Virus record (IMG/VR): IMGVR_UViG_3300030061_001088
Location: 11,963-41,661 of that record
Direction: 5' to 3' (one strand)
DNA: 29,699 bases
From: a virus
A program made the position numbers and the translations under genes. Each line of letters opens with the position of its first letter. Position 1 is the first letter of the stretch. Below, one piece after another: positions 25,344 to 29,699 of the stretch. The notes beneath the pieces were generated by a model, which was not told where the DNA came from, did not search any database, and worked only from the letters and a program-made list of their open reading frames with translations.

Positions 25344-25990
25344 TATGCTCTACCTCCTGTCAAAAAACTGCGAAAGAAAGTACCAGTACCCTGTGCTGCG
25401 TTTTGCATTAAACCGGGGTCAGATAGTGCATTTGTCAATTGGCTTTGTAACATGCTTTGTTGAGCATTTTGCATAGTCTGTTGTCTCTGAGCATCAGCAC
25501 TAGATACCAATTGATTAACCATGTTAGTCATAGAGTTCATTTGTGACATTACATTTTCCGAACTCATAGTTTGCAAATCTGCTGGTAAACTAGCAACATC
25601 TAGTTTGAATACACCGTTGTCTTCGTCAAAATTGTAACTAGCATTCTTCAAAACATTAAGTAAAGAAAAAGTATTTATTTGACTAATTACATCTAATAAC
25701 ATAGGAAAAAGTTGAGATTGAAGAAACCTTTCTACTGGATATGCCGTGTTTAGCATAGTCAATAGTATCTCTGTATCACTAGGAGGTGCAATTGCTTGTT
25801 GATTATACGGGTCTTGTCCAGTTGCACCAGCCCATAATGAACTCGCTAGACTTGGTTGCTGTGGTTGTTGATACCATCCTTGCTGTGGTGGTGAATAATT
25901 ACCACCATAAGGACTAGAACTTGGTGCACCAGTTTGGCTAAGGTTTAGTGAATTATTAGCGGGAGGTTGAGTATTCCAATTCATTGTCAT
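25343..25990 (-). CDS. Gln/Asn-rich protein of unknown function
   Basis: A 215-aa protein coupled by ATGA to the gene upstream. Residues 1-70 are low-complexity, rich in Gln, Asn, Pro, Ser, Tyr and Gly (YSPPQQGWYQQPQQPSLASS). Residues about 75-125 form a hydrophobic helical region (ILLTMLNTAYPVERFLQSQL; MLLDVISQINTFSLLNVL). The rest is Met/Gln-rich and helical (SQMNSMTNMVNQLVSSADAQ; QTMQNAQQSMLQSQL). No recognised domain. It resembles other Q/N-rich viral structural proteins in composition only. Confidence 0.5.
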   Translation of the reverse strand: MTMNWNTQPPANNSLNLSQTGAPSSSPYGGNYSPPQQGWYQQPQQPSLASSLWAGATGQDPYNQQAIAPPSDTEILLTMLNTAYPVERFLQSQLFPMLLDVISQINTFSLLNVLKNASYNFDEDNGVFKLDVASLPADLQTMSSENVMSQMNSMTNMVNQLVSSADAQRQQTMQNAQQSMLQSQLTNALSDPGLMQNAAQGTGTFFRSFLTGGRA

Positions 25991-26952
25991 TGTGCTCCCT
26001 CCATTACTGCTTCCGGTATCGTCGGAGGGGGGTTGAGAACTTGAGCCTGTTGGTTTAGAATATCTTGAAATGCTACATTAGGTCTATTCATCTCCAATAG
26101 TTCTTTTTGAAACATTCTCATGTCAAATGTAATTGTTGTTATATCATTTTCTCCGGTAACAGGATTGGTATAATGTTGCATAGTGATACCATTACTACCT
26201 CTCGCATCTGCTGAAATCTCAGCAAAGAAAGGCTCATACTTGGTAATCATAGGATGGGCTGGTCCTGATTGATTACCAGTTACAGTAGAAACAGGTACAG
26301 TAACAATACTAACCCCTTTCTTTATTTTATCACGGAAACGGCTAGGTCTCAATTCTGCTTCTTTTTCTTCTTCTGCTTCCCATTTGCAAAGTAAGTGATA
26401 CAAATGTAGATGTTCAGGACAATATGTTGCTCTAAGTTTTCTTCCACTAGTTACCCCTTCTCTAGCGATAAACGCTTCAGGTTCTCCAGTTATAGGGTTC
26501 TGCCAGTACATTTCCCAAAGAGTTCTACCAGTTTCCTCATCACTTATTCTAGAATATAGGTTATCATATTGAATCAATTCCATAACATCACAACCATCAA
26601 CAGCACAAACAGCAGTGTCTTTGTTGTATCTGTATTTACTTCCAAGCCATCTTCTTGGGTCAAGAATAGAACGTTTTGTAGGTTTTAGTAGTCTATACGC
26701 CTGTCTTATATCTGCCCTTCTAGCCTTTCTTGGGTCAGCATGACGAGATGGATAAAAGTTAACTTTAGGAACTTCTATGTTTTTCTCTACTGCCATCCTT
26801 TGCATTTGTTGTTGTGCAGCAGCCTGTTCAAGCATTGCAGCATGTGAAAACTGAGGGTTTCCCTGTTGTGACAACGCTTTCAAAGTAGCATCGTTTACTT
26901 GAGCAAGGTTTGGTTGTTGTTGATTATAAAAGGGGTTCATGCCCATTACCAT
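25987..26952 (-). CDS. Cys/His-containing protein of unknown function
   Basis: I start this gene at ATG 26952, eight bases after GGAG at the end of the AbrB-type gene. The longer frame to 27015 overlaps that gene in another frame and is rejected. The 321-aa product begins MVMGMNPFYNQQQPNLAQ, Gln/Ala-rich. Basic residues around 70-100 precede a probable zinc site: a Cys pair in AVCAVDGCDVME and, some 65 residues later, Cys-Pro-Glu-His (TYCPEHLHLYHLLCKW). The C-terminal 100 residues contain beta segments and a helical end (FQKELLEMNRPNVAFQDILN). No family recognised. Zinc binding is likely, function unknown. Confidence 0.6.
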   Translation of the reverse strand: MVMGMNPFYNQQQPNLAQVNDATLKALSQQGNPQFSHAAMLEQAAAQQQMQRMAVEKNIEVPKVNFYPSRHADPRKARRADIRQAYRLLKPTKRSILDPRRWLGSKYRYNKDTAVCAVDGCDVMELIQYDNLYSRISDEETGRTLWEMYWQNPITGEPEAFIAREGVTSGRKLRATYCPEHLHLYHLLCKWEAEEEKEAELRPSRFRDKIKKGVSIVTVPVSTVTGNQSGPAHPMITKYEPFFAEISADARGSNGITMQHYTNPVTGENDITTITFDMRMFQKELLEMNRPNVAFQDILNQQAQVLNPPPTIPEAVMEGAQ

Positions 26953-26957
26953 ATTTA

Positions 26958-27137
26958 TCACTCCTGAGGGATAACAGAAATAGACATTTCGCCATTTTTT
27001 ACTTCTAAAGCCCATTCTATCTTAGAGCCAGCAGATAACCCAAATTGTTGTACAATCCACATTGGAATAGTAGTTCTAAGTGAATTACTAGCCCCGCCGG
27101 TAGATACCAATGCAGTCGTCGTCGTACCCTTACCCAT
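26958..27137 (-). CDS. SpoVT/AbrB-type swapped-hairpin DNA-binding protein, 59 aa
   Basis: A short gene encoding 59 residues, starting at ATG 27137 (MGKGTTTTALVSTGG). The core NSLRTTIPMWIVQQFGLSAG followed by SKIEWALEVKNGEMSISVIP matches the AbrB/MazE/SpoVT swapped-hairpin fold: the S-L-R-T-T-I-P strand, the I-V-x-x-F-G-L turn, the G-S-K-I-E-W strand and the closing I-S-V-I-P strand. Such proteins dimerise into small transcription regulators or antitoxins and are common in archaea. No toxin gene is adjacent, so a regulator is more likely than an antitoxin. Its 3' end carries the ribosome-binding site of the next gene, which supports co-translation. Confidence 0.85.
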   Translation of the reverse strand: MGKGTTTTALVSTGGASNSLRTTIPMWIVQQFGLSAGSKIEWALEVKNGEMSISVIPQE

Positions 27138-27180
27138 AGCCCTCGCACACCCTACTACATCAAAAAGGTCACTATTGAGG

Positions 27181-27897
27181 TCAGTAATCTACCATCTCTA
27201 ATAATGTGTTTTCTACATTCCATCCTATACGTGTTGCCATGAAAGAACGTCTAGTAGGAATACCTGCTTTTTGCAAGCGAATTAAATCCTCTCTAAAGGG
27301 GTCGAATATCTTATGTTCGCCAATTCTACCCTCTCTCCATAATTGGGCGGCTTTGTTGTCAAAATATCTATCTGCTTTATTAGCGACTAGAAGAATCATT
27401 TTTGGTGCATACTTCTTTCCTTTTCTCCAACTTTTCCAATTTCTGTATCTGTAATTTCTTTCGATTACATTATCAACTAAAAATCTAAAACCACCAACTT
27501 GCGTTAAAGCATCGTCTCCGCCCTTGAAAGCCCTATCATCAAACATGAAAATAACATATTCACACTGTCTTGCAACCATATCATCTATCCAAAGATTCCA
27601 ATATCTATCTTCTCCACCTATATCAGCAGAATGTATAACTCTTCTCTCACCTTCCCAACGTATTCTTTTACGTGTAGGTTTAGGTAAAATATATCTAGTA
27701 ATTATTTTAAAATGTTTAGTTCTTTCATGTTCAGGTATTTCTTCCATTTCACCGGGCGTTGTCATATATTTATCTAAAGTAGTTTTACCTACCATAGATG
27801 AACCATATACCCCTACTCTTCTAGATTTCCAATTATTGTAGGCTTGTTTACCATATAAGGCTACACCAACTAAGATACTCCCACTAGCGGCTACCAT
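27181..27897 (-). CDS. Membrane-anchored Arf-like small GTPase
   Basis: A 238-aa protein with the ordered motifs of a Ras-superfamily GTPase: G1 GSSMVGKT (G32-T39), G3 DIGGE (D92-E96) followed by R-Y-W-N-L-W as in Arf-type proteins (DVGGQDKIRPLW), G4 NKAD (N173-D176), and a G5-like ATRIGWNVEN near 221-230. The DIGGE phrase and the FMFDD strand favour the Arf/SAR side of the family. Residues 4-16 (ASGSILVGVALYG) form a short hydrophobic N-terminal segment that may anchor it to a membrane. Genes on both sides encode membrane proteins. GTP binding is strongly suggested by the motifs; the role in the virus is unknown. Confidence 0.85.
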   Translation of the reverse strand: MVAASGSILVGVALYGKQAYNNWKSRRVGVYGSSMVGKTTLDKYMTTPGEMEEIPEHERTKHFKIITRYILPKPTRKRIRWEGERRVIHSADIGGEDRYWNLWIDDMVARQCEYVIFMFDDRAFKGGDDALTQVGGFRFLVDNVIERNYRYRNWKSWRKGKKYAPKMILLVANKADRYFDNKAAQLWREGRIGEHKIFDPFREDLIRLQKAGIPTRRSFMATRIGWNVENTLLEMVDY

Positions 27898-27903
27898 ATG
27901 ACA

Positions 27904-28191
27904 TCAACTGAACTTGCTGGTTAGCCAAGTTCCGAAATCTGCTATTTTTTGATATACCCACTCGACTGTCATTTCCCAAAGATTCCAATCTGAGTTGGCT
28001 TCCATTGCTGAAACGGCCATAGCCGCACCGACTGAACATAAAATTGTCCTAATCCAACCTAATCCCCATTCATATGTATTATCTACCGTATTAGCCAAAT
28101 GCATAGCACGAAGTGTTTCTTCAACAGAATCATCTCCTACATTGCGAAAAATGCGCATTGGTGAAGGAATTAGTTGTCCCGGTAGTACCAT
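27904..28191 (-). CDS. Small membrane-associated protein
   Basis: A 95-aa protein starting at ATG 28191, eight bases after GAGGT near the stop of the upstream gene. One hydrophobic helix spans about residues 46-64 (WIRTILCSVGAAMAVSAME). A C-terminal amphipathic region follows (WEMTVEWVYQKIADFGTWL). It lies directly before the GTPase gene and after a two-helix membrane protein, so it probably belongs to the same membrane-bound set. No family recognised. Confidence 0.55.
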   Translation of the reverse strand: MVLPGQLIPSPMRIFRNVGDDSVEETLRAMHLANTVDNTYEWGLGWIRTILCSVGAAMAVSAMEANSDWNLWEMTVEWVYQKIADFGTWLTSKFS

Positions 28192-28202
28192 GTTGGTTTA
28201 CC

Positions 28203-28868
28203 TCAGGGGGTCTTATATCTTAAATCCGGTGTCCCGTCTTTCTTCAATCGCTGTGTTACAGGTTTTCCATCTCTTGGTGGTACAGGTAAGTTTCGTGGTG
28301 GTAGATTTGACTGTCCAGTCATAGCATCAACTGCTCTTTGTGTGCTAGATAGTCCTAGATTCATAGGTGCATCATTTTTTGCTGAATGTGTTGGAACTCC
28401 AAACGGATTAGCGGTATTGTGAAAATCACCTGCTACTCCTTCTGTTACCCCGCCACCGTTAAAAAATTGTGAACCCTGTAATAATCTACTTGGGTCTTCT
28501 TGCATTAAACGTAATTCATGTTCTAATTGTAATTCCATTTGCCTTAATTCTAAGTCTGCTCTACGTTGGTCAAACCCCATTTGTTGCTGTCTATACATGT
28601 TTTGTCTATTTCTTTGCATTTCAGCAACTTCTACCTTTTCTTTCATAGATTGTTCAAAGAACATTTTGAATAAGTAATATGCTATTGTTTGTACTGCGAG
28701 AGCGCCCATAGCATATGTCATTCCATTAATAGTCGAATTAGCATTAGCCCCTGTGGGTAACCATAACCCTGAACTGTATACTCCGACTGCTACGCCTACC
28801 AAGGCAGATTGAGACAAAATTAGTCCCGTCATTTTCATTTCATTTGTATCTCCGATGTCTCTACTCAT
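28203..28868 (-). CDS. Two-helix membrane protein with a long coiled coil
   Basis: A 221-aa protein, first gene after the promoter-bearing gap, with a GAGGT ribosome-binding site six bases before ATG 28868. Hydrophobic helices lie about residues 13-32 (TGLILSQSALVGVAVGVYSS) and 48-68 (NGMTYAMGALAVQTIAYYLF). A Gln/Arg/Glu/Met-rich coiled coil follows, residues about 75-125 (RQQQMGFDQRRADLELRQME). The C-terminus is polar and Pro/Asn-rich. The architecture suits a membrane-anchored scaffold. It leads the module with the GTPase. No family recognised. Confidence 0.6.
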   Translation of the reverse strand: MSRDIGDTNEMKMTGLILSQSALVGVAVGVYSSGLWLPTGANANSTINGMTYAMGALAVQTIAYYLFKMFFEQSMKEKVEVAEMQRNRQNMYRQQQMGFDQRRADLELRQMELQLEHELRLMQEDPSRLLQGSQFFNGGGVTEGVAGDFHNTANPFGVPTHSAKNDAPMNLGLSSTQRAVDAMTGQSNLPPRNLPVPPRDGKPVTQRLKKDGTPDLRYKTP

Positions 28869-28941
28869 ACTGTGACCTCGCTCTAGCCCACACGGGGGGT
28901 CATCTTAAGCCTTATCTGTCCTAAGTGTCTTATGTATTGTC

Positions 28942-28949
28942 TATATATA
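28942..28949 (-). promoter_or_regulatory. Candidate archaeal TATA box
   Basis: TATATATA lies in the only gap over 100 bp in the window, upstream of ATG 28868. A start about 25 bases downstream would leave a leader of roughly 50 bases. No clear BRE is visible just upstream; two further AT-rich boxes (ATTAATAT, TTATATGT) lie 5-25 bases away and could serve instead. Confidence 0.4.
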
Positions 28950-28982
28950 GAGATTAATATAGTTATATGTATAGATGAATAC

Positions 28983-29000
28983 TCGGAATTATCGGAATTA
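28983..29000. promoter_or_regulatory. Tandem 9-bp direct repeat, candidate operator
   Basis: TCGGAATTA occurs twice back to back without a mismatch, about 35 bases upstream of the candidate TATA box. Perfect tandem 9-mers beside a promoter often mark a binding site for a dimeric regulator or activator. The AbrB-type protein or the winged-helix-like protein encoded nearby are possible binders; that link is inference. Confidence 0.4.
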
Positions 29001-29003
29001 TAT

Positions 29004-29222
29004 TCACAAACCATCCATCAATATAACATCACCATGAGGTGACATTTTGACATTCTTCATTTTTCTAATGACTTTCATACACTCTTCTTTTGAAACACCA
29101 CATTCCTTAGCACAGTCTTCAAGACTAGCGGCCCCGCCTTCCTTTTTTAAGCAAGCAATGATTTTCTTTTCATGTTCTTTGTTTTCTTTTAACAAAGTCC
29201 ACGCTTGGTCGAAGGGGTTCAT
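29004..29222 (-). CDS. Small winged-helix-like protein with the MNPFDQAW tag
   Basis: I start this gene at ATG 29222, seven bases after GAGG, rather than at GTG 29237, because the ATG start gives the same N-terminal MNPFDQAW-x-LLK as the neighbouring gene. The 72-aa protein has helices suggesting a winged helix or HTH (KKIIACLKKEGGAASLEDCA; CGVSKEECMKVIRKMKNV), then the phrase SPHGDVILMDGL. Two cysteines sit close together around residues 37-41. It may regulate transcription at the promoter just downstream of it, but that is inference. Confidence 0.6.
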   Translation of the reverse strand: MNPFDQAWTLLKENKEHEKKIIACLKKEGGAASLEDCAKECGVSKEECMKVIRKMKNVKMSPHGDVILMDGL

Positions 29223-29223
29223 T
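29199..29223. repeat. Direct repeat copy A (25 bp)
   Basis: The 25 bases CCACGCTTGGTC-GAAGGGGTTCATT recur identically at 29630-29654. They encode the MNPFDQAW start of the winged-helix-like gene. Flanks toward lower coordinates are also similar, but the rest of the two genes differs. This is a duplicated gene start rather than a duplicated gene. Confidence 0.9.
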
Positions 29224-29233
29224 TTTATTCCTC

Positions 29234-29653
29234 TCACATTGGTACAAGATACTCTCTTGGAATTGGATTGCTGAATCTAACCTCTTCTCTAACACGTCTG
29301 TTTTGGGGGGTTTCAGAGACACCTTCTCTTATCCCATACACTTTACTTGATTGGTTTCTATCTAGACCTCTCGCATGAGCGTAACTTTGGGCATCCTCTA
29401 AATCACCTGTTGCATAAACCCCCTTTGGGAACTGAGAAAGCAAAGAGGGGTTCAACATTGCCGATAATGTGTTGTGATAATCAGGTGTTTGGGGAGATAA
29501 GCCTACACTATTGATTATTGAAGAGGGTCTTGCTGTTGTGCCGTGATACCACATCACATCGCCGTGTGGAGAAGGGAAATCGGGATGAAACTCGCCCAAT
29601 GTGCTCTGACGGGTCTGTTTTAGCAAAAACCACGCTTGGTCGAAGGGGTTCAT
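29234..29653 (-). CDS. ADP-ribosyltransferase-like protein
   Basis: A 139-aa protein starting at ATG 29653, which overlaps the preceding stop as ATGA. The N-terminal tag MNPFDQAW-x-LLK is followed by DFPSPHGDVMWYHGTT (H37), a middle GVYATGDLEDAQSYA (Y80) and a late EEVRFSNPIP (E123/E124). This order resembles the H-Y-E pattern of small ADP-ribosyltransferase-fold proteins, including phage-encoded toxins and DNA/RNA modifiers. The core is short, so a minimal or degenerate enzyme is possible. Its target is unknown. It may be carried in the virion or act early on the host. Confidence 0.65.
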   Translation of the reverse strand: MNPFDQAWFLLKQTRQSTLGEFHPDFPSPHGDVMWYHGTTARPSSIINSVGLSPQTPDYHNTLSAMLNPSLLSQFPKGVYATGDLEDAQSYAHARGLDRNQSSKVYGIREGVSETPQNRRVREEVRFSNPIPREYLVPM

Positions 29654-29654
29654 T
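29630..29654. repeat. Direct repeat copy B (25 bp)
   Basis: This copy is identical over 25 bases to 29199-29223 and encodes the MNPFDQAW start of the ADP-ribosyltransferase-like gene. The two copies are 431 bp apart and in the same orientation. Confidence 0.9.
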
Positions 29655-29699
29655 CCAAATCCTCCCTCACAGGAAAACCTTCAGGGTTACCGTGTTCCA
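29650..29699 (-). CDS. C-terminal end of an upstream gene (partial)
   Basis: The last 15 codons of an open frame (EHGNPEGFPVREDLE) end in TGA, which overlaps the ATG of the ADP-ribosyltransferase-like gene as ATGA. The overlap is typical of this operon and supports real coding. Too short to identify. Confidence 0.45.
   Translation of the reverse strand, partial: EHGNPEGFPVREDLE

Noticed and set aside
26953-27015. N-terminal extension of the Cys/His protein (MGFRSKKWRNVYFCYP)
   Set aside because: It lies within the AbrB-type gene in another frame. The ATG at 26952 has its own ribosome-binding site.
26958-27137. AbrB-type protein as an antitoxin
   Set aside because: No toxin-like small gene (PIN, MazF or similar) follows or precedes it.

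Overview
This window looks like the virion-morphogenesis region of a tailed (HK97-fold, Caudoviricetes-type) virus. An archaeal host is more likely than a bacterial one. The marks I rely on are: GGTG/GAGGT ribosome-binding sites; a TATATATA element in the only sizeable intergenic gap; many small zinc-ribbon proteins and zinc knuckles inserted even into the portal; a SpoVT/AbrB protein; a LAGLIDADG domain; and an Arf-type small GTPase. The A+T-rich sequence and the overall style resemble uncultured marine archaeal viruses, for example the magroviruses of Marine Group II. That host assignment is inference, because no replication, lysis or integration gene is present. The window is open at both ends.

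Every supported gene lies on the minus strand, so the operon reads from right to left. At the right end (29.7-29.0 kb) are the tail of an unidentified gene, a small ADP-ribosyltransferase-like protein and a winged-helix-like protein; the last two share the same N-terminal peptide. A 135-bp gap (28869-29003) follows, with a TATA-like box and a perfect tandem 9-bp repeat; it is the best candidate for the promoter of everything downstream. Next is a membrane-associated module (28.9-25.1 kb): a two-helix/coiled-coil membrane protein, a small one-helix protein, a membrane-anchored small GTPase, a 59-aa AbrB-type regulator, a Cys/His protein, a Q/N-rich protein and a two-helix membrane protein.

The packaging and giant-protein block spans 25.0-7.4 kb. 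It holds a tandem zinc-HTH protein (best candidate for the small terminase), a small unknown protein, two very large low-complexity proteins (848 and 823 aa, His-rich; one basic, one with 17 consecutive prolines), a Gly/Ala-rich protein, the large terminase, a LAGLIDADG fusion protein, a zinc-knuckle portal, three small proteins, and a 1757-aa protein. The last carries a degenerate DNA-ligase-like nucleotidyltransferase domain near its C-terminus. The capsid and neck block spans 7.4 kb to position 1: a prohead protease fused to a scaffold-like region, the major capsid protein, candidate decoration proteins, a HeH-like protein that apparently starts at CTG, a zinc ribbon, a large head-tail connector, a tail-terminator candidate, and the start of a tail-tube-like protein cut by the window edge.

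Neighbouring genes mostly overlap by ATGA or TAATG or are separated by a few bases, which suggests one or a few long translationally coupled transcripts. The giant proteins lie among packaging and portal genes, so I infer that they are virion-internal or injected proteins rather than replication enzymes. No tape measure, lysis gene, integrase, tRNA, CRISPR or IS element was seen.
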